5,736 nt of DNA from JBBQKF01 sp038326615 (GTDB lineage Bacteria; Bacillota; Clostridia; Saccharofermentanales; UBA5734), in NCBI GenBank assembly GCA_038326615.1, contig JBBQKF010000150.1, forward strand, positions 1 through 5,736. The letters are read 5' to 3'. The notes below the pieces were generated by a model. It did no database searches. It was not told the origin of the DNA and saw only the letters and a list, made by a program, of their open reading frames with translations. The position numbers and the translations under genes are program-made. This document shows positions 1 through 5,146 of this stretch, piece by piece. Each line of letters starts with the position of its first letter. The stretch's first letter is position 1.

Positions 1-141
1 GAACGGGAACAGGCGATGCAGCGTGCCTTGCTGCAGTGTTCTGATCCGAAAAACCGGCCGTTGGTACTGGCGGCCTTACGGGAAACCGGTCGCACAGATT
101 TGATTGGTTTTGGTCCTAATTTTTTAATTAGCCCAAGATAG
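1..141 (+). CDS. YgiQ family radical SAM protein, C-terminal end (5' truncated by window)
   Basis: Reading frame 1 is open from the window edge and gives 46 residues ending at the TAG at 139-141. The segment around LLQCSDPKNRP, followed by an R-x-T-G-R-x-DLIG-type stretch and a PNFLISPR end, matches what I remember of the tail of YgiQ-like radical SAM proteins. There, a helical 'ALL..yhDP.Nwp.v..AL...gr.dLIG' region follows the radical SAM core. The catalytic CxxxCxxC domain lies outside the window, so the assignment rests only on this tail. YgiQ proteins are widespread, large (about 600-700 residues) and of unknown reaction. The fragment is GC-rich (66 of the first 120 bases are G or C), unlike the genes further downstream. 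It could be another protein with a similar tail, but I regard YgiQ as likely. Confidence 0.72.
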   Translation, partial: EREQAMQRALLQCSDPKNRPLVLAALRETGRTDLIGFGPNFLISPR

Positions 142-262
142 AAAAGGTTTTGGAATAGTAAGTGAATATGCTTGTGTAATGTCTGATTCAAATTTAACAT
201 AATGACAGGTTCAGTAATTCATATTTCCAACTATAATGAACGATCATTACCGGTTTTTATTA

Positions 263-277
263 AGCCATATATTGGCT
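263..277. repeat. Short inverted repeat (5-bp stem) upstream of repeat copy 1
   Basis: AGCCA at 263-267 pairs with TGGCT at 273-277 across the loop TATAT. A stronger hairpin built on the same core words (TTGGCTA and TAGCCAA) sits upstream of repeat copy 2 at 2314-2337. This small fold may therefore be part of the same extended element, although the two are not alignable along their whole length. There is no T-run behind it, so it is not a terminator. Confidence 0.3.
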
Positions 278-298
278 ATATATCAACCAGACAGTACA

Positions 299-355
299 CT
301 AGTATGTTGTAACAATTAATAATGCACCAACTGGCATGATGAAACCTTGGCTGTG
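299..355 (+). repeat. 57-bp dispersed repeat, copy 1 (solo left half)
   Basis: These 57 bases align without gaps to 2353-2409, with 50 of 57 positions identical by hand alignment. The conserved parts include CTAGTA-GTTGTAACAATTAA and GAAACCTTGGCTGTG. Weaker similarity may extend about 17 bases upstream. Copy 2 is followed by a distal inverted arm (GTTACAACGTACT at 2447-2459), but none is seen after copy 1, so this copy looks like a truncated or diverged half. Two of the seven differences disrupt the internal hairpin that is intact in copy 2. No coding potential was recognised. Confidence 0.75.
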
Positions 356-460
356 TACAGAGCTTATGAGTGTGTAAAAAATACCATATAAATATTAAGG
401 AACAGGGAGAATCCTTCAAGAGACAGATAAGGTTGGAAGTGTATTTAATAACGGATATAG

Positions 461-470
461 AGAAGGGAGA
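461..470 (+). promoter_or_regulatory. Ribosome binding site deciding the folD start
   Basis: AGAAGGGAGA lies just upstream of the ATG at 475, with a normal spacing of about 5-8 bases. The alternative ATG at 370 in the same frame has no purine-rich site before it and would add 35 residues unlike any FolD N-terminus. This supports the 475 start. Confidence 0.75.
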
Positions 471-474
471 TTCT

Positions 475-1326
475 ATGAGTGCGACATTGTTAAATGGAAA
501 AGATCTTGCGGAACGGTTGAAAATGAAAATGCAAGTGGAAACAGAGAAACTCATAAAAAAAGGCATCCGCCCGGGTCTGGCCGTGGTGATTGTTGGGAAC
601 AACCCTGCGTCCCGGTCTTATGTCACAATGAAAGAGCAAGATTGCAACGAGGTGGGTATTCGTTCTTTTGAGTATGCTTTACCTGAAGATACGGAAGAAG
701 CAGATTTATTGGAGCTGATAGACCAATTGAACGCTGATGATCAGGTTCATGGTATTCTGGTTCAACTACCTTTGCCAAAACACATGAACGAAGCAGCGGT
801 TCTGGAACGCATACACCCCAACAAAGACGCAGACGCGTTTCACCCGGTCAACGCTGGTAAAATTTTGGTCGGCAACGCTGTTTTTTTACCCTGTACGCCG
901 GCCGGTGTGATGGAGATGCTCAAAGATGCCAATATTGATGTTACAGGCAAGGAATGTGTGGTGGTTGGGCGTTCTAATATTGTAGGTAAACCCATGGCAC
1001 TCTTGCTCTTACAAGCCAATGGAACGGTGACTGTTTGTCATTCAAAAACGGTGGATTTAAAGGGGGTTTGCAAACGTGCTGATATTCTGGTGACAGCCAT
1101 TGGCCGTGCTAAAATGATTGATGCTTCCTATGTGAAACCTGGTGCTGTAGTCATTGATGTGGGGATTAATCGGGATGAAAACAACAAAATGGTCGGCGAT
1201 GTGGATTTTGATTCGGTAAGGGAGGTAGCTGCCTACATCACACCGGTTCCGGGTGGTGTCGGCCCCATGACCCGTGCCATGCTGCTAGGCAATACCCTAA
1301 AAGCAGCGCGCCAGTGTCTGAACTAG
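475..1326 (+). CDS. folD: Bifunctional methylenetetrahydrofolate dehydrogenase / methenyltetrahydrofolate cyclohydrolase
   Basis: FolD is a cytosolic enzyme that interconverts 5,10-methylene-, 5,10-methenyl- and 10-formyl-tetrahydrofolate using NAD(P). It supplies one-carbon units for purines and formyl-Met and, in acetogens, serves the methyl branch. The 283-residue product has the usual family length and opens MSATLLNGKDLA. Visible motifs are the catalytic Y49-V-x-x-K53, VQLPLP at 96-101, the substrate Asp within KDADAFHP (117-124), PCTPAGV (139-145), the nucleotide-binding VVGRSNIVGKP (163-173), and PVPGGVGPMT (257-266) near the C-terminus. All key residues are present. The family's usual DGFHP reads DAFHP here. 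The start at 475 is chosen for its binding site and homology; the frame also stays open upstream to 370. A run of seven T follows the stop (1327-1333), but no strong stem precedes it. The next gene begins about 100 bases later, so co-transcription is possible but unproven. Confidence 0.97.
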   Translation: MSATLLNGKDLAERLKMKMQVETEKLIKKGIRPGLAVVIVGNNPASRSYVTMKEQDCNEVGIRSFEYALPEDTEEADLLELIDQLNADDQVHGILVQLPLPKHMNEAAVLERIHPNKDADAFHPVNAGKILVGNAVFLPCTPAGVMEMLKDANIDVTGKECVVVGRSNIVGKPMALLLLQANGTVTVCHSKTVDLKGVCKRADILVTAIGRAKMIDASYVKPGAVVIDVGINRDENNKMVGDVDFDSVREVAAYITPVPGGVGPMTRAMLLGNTLKAARQCLN

Positions 1327-1347
1327 TTTTTTTGCATCTACAATTCT

Positions 1348-1374
1348 GTGAGGGGCAGTAGACAATCCCGTCAC
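1348..1374. other. Imperfect hairpin in the folD-isomerase gap
   Basis: GTGAGGG at 1348-1354 can pair with CCC-G-TCAC at 1367-1374, giving seven pairs with one bulged G. No T-run follows, so it is not a good intrinsic terminator. It may be incidental. Confidence 0.25.
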
Positions 1375-1390
1375 GATGCTAAAATATGAT

Positions 1391-1400
1391 AAAGGAGAAG
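1391..1400 (+). promoter_or_regulatory. Strong ribosome binding site serving the short upstream ORF
   Basis: AAAGGAGAAG places its GGAG (1394-1397) five bases before a GTG at 1403 but 28 bases before the ATG at 1426. It is therefore well placed for the short ORF and too far away for direct initiation of the isomerase gene. No other Shine-Dalgarno-like sequence lies in 1412-1425. Confidence 0.6.
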
Positions 1401-1402
1401 TC

Positions 1403-1429
1403 GTGTCTGTCTGCTCGACGATGAAATGA
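1403..1429 (+). CDS. Eight-codon upstream ORF overlapping the isomerase start
   Basis: GTG TCT GTC TGC TCG ACG ATG AAA TGA encodes MSVCSTMK. It starts at an ideal distance from AAAGGAGAAG, and its TGA (1427-1429) overlaps the next gene's ATG (1426-1428) in the classic ATGA arrangement. The likely role is translational coupling: ribosomes finishing this mini-ORF re-initiate on the isomerase gene, which lacks its own binding site. The peptide itself resembles nothing I know. Alternatives are that the isomerase really starts at the in-frame CTG at 1411, or that a one-base sequencing or biological frameshift joins the two frames. Confidence 0.38.
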   Translation: MSVCSTMK

Positions 1430-2298
1430 ATACAGATTTTTGTAAGTGCCCTTATGTACCGTGCAAAGCGCATGGAAATTGTAGGGCATGTGTAAAGAAA
1501 AGTAGAGAAGAAGGAACATTGGTCAATTGCATGGAGGAGATTGCGATAAACCTTGGCGCTAAGCTTGACATTAAAAAACCCAATATGATTATTTGTGACG
1601 ATTATGAGAGCATGTCACAAAAGTCAGCAGACCTTATTTGTGAAGTCGTCGACAATAAACCCGAAGCTTTACTTTGTTTCCCGGCAGGAAACAGTGCCCT
1701 TAGAACGTATGAAATTTTAAAAAATCGCTATGATGAAGGCAAAGTGGACTTTAGTAAAGCCCGTTTTGTACAGTTGGATGAATGGCTGGATTTAGACGAT
1801 GAATCTGAGAATAGTACAGCATTTACAATGAAAAATCTTTATATGCCACTGCGTATTCAACCTGAAAAAATACGTCTTTTTGATATTCATTCAGAAGATA
1901 TGGTCGCTGAGTGTAAAAGTGTCGATGCGGCTATTTTTGAAAAAGGTGGCATTGATTTGATTCTTTTAGGCCTTGGAATGAATGGACATTTAGGCTTAAA
2001 TGAGCCTGGAGACTCTTTTAGTACGTATAGCAAGGTCGTAACGCTAGATGGGACAACGATGAATGTAGGTCAAAAATATTCTTCAAAACCAACTGAATTA
2101 ACAAGAGGGGTTACGCTAGGTGTGAAACATATTTTTGATGCTAAAAAAGTCATACTGCAAGTGGGCGGAAAAGCAAAAGCTGATATCGTAAAGAAAACCT
2201 TTGAATCAAGGCCAACAATCGACATACCCGGTACTGTTATGAAACTGATTGACAATGGTATTGTCGTTTTAGATAGGGATGCGGCATCTGGACTTTAG
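1426..2298 (+). CDS. AgaI/NagB-type aminosugar-phosphate isomerase (deaminase) with Cys-rich N-terminal extension
   Basis: The 290-residue protein has a NagB/RpiA-like isomerase domain from about residue 48 to the end. Enzymes of this fold open an aminosugar 6-phosphate and release ammonia, giving a ketose phosphate. Motifs are PAGNSALRTY (86-95, phosphate loop position), QLDEWLDL (116-123, with catalytic D118), LGLGMNGHLGLNEPG (181-195, with H188 and E193) and TRGVTLGVKHI (226-236). NagB has Asp two residues before the catalytic His (NDGH); here it is Asn186 (MNGH). The GLG-x-NGHLGLNEPG form matches what I recall of AgaI, the galactosamine-6-phosphate enzyme, better than GlcN6P deaminase. 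Residues 6-35 form C-x-C-x4-C-x2-HG-x-C-x2-C-x12-C, likely a small zinc-binding module. The ATG at 1426 has no own binding site but overlaps an upstream ORF; the next in-frame Met, at 36, would delete the Cys module. No aga or nag transport or kinase genes are adjacent. The substrate is inferred. Confidence 0.85.
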   Translation: MNTDFCKCPYVPCKAHGNCRACVKKSREEGTLVNCMEEIAINLGAKLDIKKPNMIICDDYESMSQKSADLICEVVDNKPEALLCFPAGNSALRTYEILKNRYDEGKVDFSKARFVQLDEWLDLDDESENSTAFTMKNLYMPLRIQPEKIRLFDIHSEDMVAECKSVDAAIFEKGGIDLILLGLGMNGHLGLNEPGDSFSTYSKVVTLDGTTMNVGQKYSSKPTELTRGVTLGVKHIFDAKKVILQVGGKAKADIVKKTFESRPTIDIPGTVMKLIDNGIVVLDRDAASGL

Positions 2299-2313
2299 TC
2301 GCGATGTCGTTTT

Positions 2314-2337
2314 CATTGGCTAAGTTGATAGCCAATG
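2314..2337. terminator. Perfect 9-bp hairpin downstream of the isomerase gene
   Basis: CATTGGCTA (2314-2322) and TAGCCAATG (2329-2337) form a perfect stem around the loop AGTTGA, 15 bases after the stop codon. The position suggests an mRNA 3' end, but the bases after the stem are CAACAAAG, with no T-run. It would be a weak intrinsic terminator at best. It could instead be an RNA-stabilising stem or part of the adjoining repeat element. Confidence 0.4.
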
Positions 2338-2352
2338 CAACAAAGTAGCAGC

Positions 2353-2461
2353 CTAGTACGTTGTAACAATTAAAAGTGTACCAACAGCCATGAGGAAACC
2401 TTGGCTGTGCTTGTTATTTTCAATCAGAAAATGAAAGTTTTTAAACGTTACAACGTACTGG
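2353..2461. repeat. Structured dispersed repeat, copy 2, with terminal inverted arms
   Basis: The first 57 bases are 50/57 identical to copy 1 at 299-355. The element is closed by inverted arms: AGTACGTTGTAAC (2355-2367) is exactly complementary to GTTACAACGTACT (2447-2459), extended outward by a G-T wobble and a C-G pair. Inside, TTAAAA (2370-2375) pairs with TTTTAA (2439-2444). Two inner hairpins follow: ACAGCCA (2384-2390) with TGGCTGT (2402-2408), prolonged by AGG/CCT around an AAA loop, and ATTTTC (2416-2421) with GAAAAT (2427-2432). The predicted fold is one long stem topped by two hairpins. It is too small and gene-less to move by itself. It resembles a MITE or another palindromic intergenic repeat. 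No clear target-site duplication is visible. Confidence 0.7.
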
Positions 2462-2491
2462 TACAAATAACCATGATGACCCAGCATTCTG

Positions 2492-2522
2492 CGAAATTTG
2501 TGGTGTCATCAAATTCGTTTTT
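2492..2522 (+). terminator. Attenuator-like hairpin plus T-run just before the GGDEF-EAL gene
   Basis: CGAA-A-TTTG (2492-2500) pairs with CAAATTCG (2510-2517), giving eight pairs and one bulged A, and TTTTT (2518-2522) follows directly. The downstream ribosome binding site starts two bases later. The stem is AT-rich and probably weak. An alternative perfect pairing, TGATGAC (2474-2480) with GTCATCA (2505-2511), uses part of the same loop and 3' arm and cannot coexist with it. The arrangement therefore looks like a terminator/antiterminator pair, though chance is possible. Confidence 0.35.
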
Positions 2523-2523
2523 G

Positions 2524-2530
2524 ACGGAGG
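2524..2530 (+). promoter_or_regulatory. Ribosome binding site of the GGDEF-EAL gene
   Basis: ACGGAGG ends four bases before the ATG at 2535. The spacing is slightly short but the match to the consensus GGAGG is full. It supports the 2535 start, which also opens directly on the first membrane segment. Confidence 0.75.
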
Positions 2531-2534
2531 CTTT

Positions 2535-4907
2535 ATGAATATCATCTTCATGTTTCTGTCTCTTTCTTCCTTTATCTGTATTGCTATTGGTATATTTATT
2601 CTATATAAAGACAGAAAATCCCCATTGAACAGGATCTTTTTTGCATTTAACATCAGTATCGCGATTTATGCCATCGGCTTAGCTTTTATGATCGTTGCAC
2701 CAGATAAGAATCATTGTGTGGTATGGACAAAAATATTTTCTATTGGCGCTTATTCATTTGCAAGTCTTGCATTGCACTTTTTCCTTATATACACTGAGAA
2801 AAATAAGTTGTTAAAGAAATGGTGGATATATATTGTCATATATTTACCGTTTATTGTCTTTCTATATCCTCAGATAGCGTGTAACATTTTTATTGAAGAT
2901 TATATTCATACACAGTATGGTTGGGTAGTGATTAACCGAACAGATTCAATGATATACATATTATTTAATCTGCAATATCTACTTTATTGTGGTATCGGTA
3001 TGTTCTTGATGCATTTACGGTTAAAAAATGAAACCTCATCAAGAAAACGAAAACAGATTAAGATTATAATGATTTCAGCATCTTCTACGATATTGGTATC
3101 CACCGCTCTATCTTATTTTTTGACATTTAATCACAACATACCAAACTTCTCACCAATCGTTGCTTTAATATGGTCTATTGGGATTTTATATGGTATCGTC
3201 AAATACAAACTCATGATAATCACTCCTGCAATCGCATCTGACCAAATTTTCCAGACGATTACCGAATCAATTGTGATCGTTAACACTGAATTTGAAATAA
3301 TCAATGAGAATAACGCAACTAGAGAACTTCTGAATTATACAAATGATGAATTGATAGGACAGCATTTTGGGATACTATTTTCCGGGGATAATAAATTTAG
3401 TGAAGAAAATATTAAAAGTCTATTTGAAGAATGTCCAATCCAGGATATGGGCACATACTTTGTATCTAAAAACAATAAGAATATACCTGTAATGCTCTCT
3501 GTCACTAAGTGTAGTAATGATGAAGATGATTTATTGGGATTTATTGCTGTATCAAGGGATATCACAAATATAAAAGAAGCGGAGGAGCGCCTGCATTATC
3601 TTGCACATCATGATATTTTGACAAATCTGCCGAATCGGTTATTGTTCGTTGACCGGTTCAATCAAGAAGTAGCAAAAGCACAGCGGAACAAAACACATAT
3701 TGCTGTGTTCTTACTTGATCTGGATCACTTTAAGGAAGTAAATGATACTTTTGGACATGATATTGGAGATCAGTTGTTGATAGAAGTTGCTAATAGGCTT
3801 ACATCGTCAATCAGGAAGTGTGATTCTATTGCACGATTAGGAGGCGATGAATTTGTACTATTAATCAGCGGTCTCATTCATACAAATGATTTTGAAGTAG
3901 TCGTAAACAAGATCTTGCATACGATTGCTTTACCTTACATCATTGAAGGAAATAAACTGAATGTTACAGCAAGTATAGGGGTCAGTATATATCCTGTGAA
4001 TGGCACTCATTTAGACAGTCTTTTAAAAAATGCAGATCTTGCTATGTATGAAGTCAAAGACAGTGGAAAAAACAACTATCAGATTTTCACTTCGGTAATA
4101 GGCTCAACTTTTAACGAAAAGATGAATTTCGAAAGCGACTTAAAAAACTCATTGGCGAATAATGAAATATTGCTGTATTATCAGCCGATCGTTGATTTGT
4201 ATAGCGAATCTATCATAGGTGTTGAAGCCCTTGTTCGATGGGATCATCCGGAATATGGCGTTATAGAGCCAGATGATTTTATTCCTTTGGCTGAAGAAAA
4301 CGGGTATATTCTTGCTTTAGGAGAATGGGTACTGAAAACAGCATGTACACAAGCGATGGAATGGCAAATAGAAGGATTTCAGCCGTTATACATATCAATA
4401 AATTTTTCGTCGCTTCAGTTTAAACAAAAAAATATTGTTGACATCATTTTGGATGTATTAGAGAAAACAAAATTTTCTCCTGAGTATCTGCTAATAGAAA
4501 TTAAAGAAAGCAATATTATCAAAGATAGGGAAAATGTCATAAATATACTCGAAAAGTTGCATGATTATAAAGTGATGGCAGTCATTGATGGTTTTGAGGT
4601 TGGATATTCGTCATTGCTTTATTTAAAAGGTTTGCCAGTTTATGCGATAAAAATCGATAGGTTTTTTATTAGGAACATTGTCAATGATCCTAGTTGTGCG
4701 ACGATCATAAAAACCATCATATTATTGGCACATGATTTGAATCTTAAGGTCATTGCCGAAGGGATAGAAACGCCAGAGCAGCTTTCATTCATGCGCTCTC
4801 TTGAATGGAAGCTAGAAGATGCGATAAAATGTGATAGCGCACAAGGATTCTTGTTCAGCGACCCTCTTGATAGAGATTCAATGACAAAGTTGTTGAAAAA
4901 TAGATGA
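2535..4907 (+). CDS. Membrane 7TM-PAS-GGDEF-EAL cyclic di-GMP turnover protein
   Basis: This 790-residue inner-membrane sensor combines a diguanylate cyclase and a phosphodiesterase domain. Residues 1-227 show about seven hydrophobic segments (near 3-24, 33-55, 66-86, 97-115, 137-160, 175-197, 206-227), like the 7TM region of some sensor kinases. A PAS domain follows at about 235-345. The GGDEF domain (352-518) has metal-binding D395 in LDLDHF, an intact GGDEF at 436-440, and an R427-x-x-D430 inhibitory site five residues before it. The cyclase is therefore probably active and feedback-inhibited. The EAL domain (about 530-788) keeps E564 (EAL), N623, E655, E658, K706, E742 and E745 (AEGIET). 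Its loop 6 reads D685-G-F-E-V-G690 where DDFGTG is usual, so the second metal-binding Asp is Gly. About eight extra residues (EWKLEDAIK region, 757-765) precede CDSAQGF. Phosphodiesterase activity may be reduced or lost. The net direction of c-di-GMP change cannot be decided from sequence. No partner gene adjoins it. Confidence 0.95.
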   Translation: MNIIFMFLSLSSFICIAIGIFILYKDRKSPLNRIFFAFNISIAIYAIGLAFMIVAPDKNHCVVWTKIFSIGAYSFASLALHFFLIYTEKNKLLKKWWIYIVIYLPFIVFLYPQIACNIFIEDYIHTQYGWVVINRTDSMIYILFNLQYLLYCGIGMFLMHLRLKNETSSRKRKQIKIIMISASSTILVSTALSYFLTFNHNIPNFSPIVALIWSIGILYGIVKYKLMIITPAIASDQIFQTITESIVIVNTEFEIINENNATRELLNYTNDELIGQHFGILFSGDNKFSEENIKSLFEECPIQDMGTYFVSKNNKNIPVMLSVTKCSNDEDDLLGFIAVSRDITNIKEAEERLHYLAHHDILTNLPNRLLFVDRFNQEVAKAQRNKTHIAVFLLDLDHFKEVNDTFGHDIGDQLLIEVANRLTSSIRKCDSIARLGGDEFVLLISGLIHTNDFEVVVNKILHTIALPYIIEGNKLNVTASIGVSIYPVNGTHLDSLLKNADLAMYEVKDSGKNNYQIFTSVIGSTFNEKMNFESDLKNSLANNEILLYYQPIVDLYSESIIGVEALVRWDHPEYGVIEPDDFIPLAEENGYILALGEWVLKTACTQAMEWQIEGFQPLYISINFSSLQFKQKNIVDIILDVLEKTKFSPEYLLIEIKESNIIKDRENVINILEKLHDYKVMAVIDGFEVGYSSLLYLKGLPVYAIKIDRFFIRNIVNDPSCATIIKTIILLAHDLNLKVIAEGIETPEQLSFMRSLEWKLEDAIKCDSAQGFLFSDPLDRDSMTKLLKNR

Positions 4908-4963
4908 GTATATAGACACAAGAATCATGGAATATACGGTCATGATAAGGTAGGAACGGGAAC

Positions 4964-4984
4964 ACGGATATAAAAATTATCCGT
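4964..4984. other. Hairpin after the GGDEF-EAL gene
   Basis: ACGGATA (4964-4970) and TATCCGT (4978-4984) form a perfect 7-bp stem around TAAAAAT. An alternative pairing can add GAAC/GTTC with a two-base bulge. No T-run follows, so it is not a standard terminator. It could be part of the leader or trailer RNA. Confidence 0.35.
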
Positions 4985-5026
4985 TCTGATGCTTCATGGG
5001 GGGTAAATGGTGGTAGGGTTACGTGA

Positions 5027-5072
5027 AAAGAATCTGTTGATAACGTTGAAAAACGTCATCATCAGATTCTTT
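5027..5072. terminator. Long bidirectional hairpin, candidate terminator
   Basis: AAAGAATCTG (5027-5036) pairs perfectly with CAGATTCTTT (5063-5072). Inside, after single mismatches, TGAT pairs with ATCA and ACGTT with AACGT, capped by a GAAA tetraloop at 5048-5051. The total is 19 base pairs in a 46-base fold. The stem ends in CTTT on one strand and CTTTT on the other, so it could stop transcription from both sides, but the T-tract is short and partly inside the stem. It lies about 120 bases after the GGDEF-EAL stop and 75 before the peptidase start. It may be that gene's terminator, or a processing or regulatory stem. Confidence 0.5.
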
Positions 5073-5130
5073 GGTAAATACAATGTTTAATAATGAATTT
5101 ACAGAATAATGTAATTATAGAATAGTTCGA

Positions 5131-5137
5131 GAGGGAG
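5131..5137 (+). promoter_or_regulatory. Ribosome binding site of the peptidase gene
   Basis: GAGGGAG lies nine bases before the ATG at 5147. The site and the signal peptide that follows both support this start. Confidence 0.7.
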
Positions 5138-5146
5138 TCCATCATA

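Larger units (their letters stand above)
142..474. other. Intergenic region between ygiQ and folD
   Basis: This 333 bp gap is AT-rich and holds no gene I can support. It contains a small hairpin at 263-277 (AGCCA, loop TATAT, TGGCT) and one copy of the repeat described separately (299-355). A TATAAA at 387-392 could be a -10 box, but I found no -35 partner at a normal distance. The frame of folD is open upstream to an ATG at 370, but those 35 codons do not resemble FolD. No good terminator follows ygiQ. Confidence 0.6.
2299..2534. other. Intergenic region between the isomerase and GGDEF-EAL genes
   Basis: This 236 bp gap carries no gene I can support but is dense in secondary structure. In order it holds a perfect 9-bp hairpin (2314-2337), the complex repeat copy 2 (2353-2461), and two overlapping, mutually exclusive folds at 2474-2511 and 2492-2517. 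The second fold is followed by TTTTT and then the next gene's binding site. I found no convincing promoter. Confidence 0.65.
4908..5146. other. Intergenic region between the GGDEF-EAL and peptidase genes
   Basis: This 239 bp gap holds two hairpins (4964-4984 and 5027-5072) and a G-rich patch at 4998-5020. The stretch at 5073-5130 is AT-rich and is the likeliest promoter area for the peptidase gene. It has -35-like TTTACA (5098-5103) and -10-like TAGAAT (5118-5123) words, but only 14 bases apart, too close for a normal sigma-A promoter. I recognise no known riboswitch here. A 27-codon frame at 5007-5090 is not convincing as a gene. Confidence 0.55.

Noticed and set aside
370..474. Longer FolD starting at the ATG at 370 (35 extra residues)
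   Set aside because: There is no ribosome binding site before 370. The added residues do not resemble FolD, whereas the ATG at 475 has a good site and gives the family's usual length.
276..602. Reverse-strand frame of 108 codons across the folD start
   Set aside because: It overlaps the well-supported folD start, has no recognisable protein features and looks like a shadow.
1359..1390. Promoter for the isomerase gene (TAGACA at 1359, TATGAT at 1385)
   Set aside because: The spacer is 20 bases, too long. Transcription would begin at or after the Shine-Dalgarno sequence at 1391-1400, leaving it out of the mRNA.
2353..2461. Integron attC site, which also has inverted arms with GTT and AAC
   Set aside because: The arms read GTTGTAAC and GTTACAAC and do not fit the GTTRRRY / RYYYAAC cores. 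The flanking genes are not arranged as cassettes and no integrase is seen.
4940..5040. Possible cyclic di-GMP riboswitch before the peptidase gene
   Set aside because: Only a GGTAGGGTTAC-like stretch (5012-5022) recalls the 3' half of the class I aptamer. The conserved GCAAAGCC-type core and its tetraloop receptor are absent.
5007..5090. 27-codon frame MVVGLREKNLLITLKNVI... between the last two genes
   Set aside because: The G-run before it is only three bases from the ATG and is not a proper binding site. The frame runs through the long hairpin, whose structure explains the sequence better. I know no homologue.
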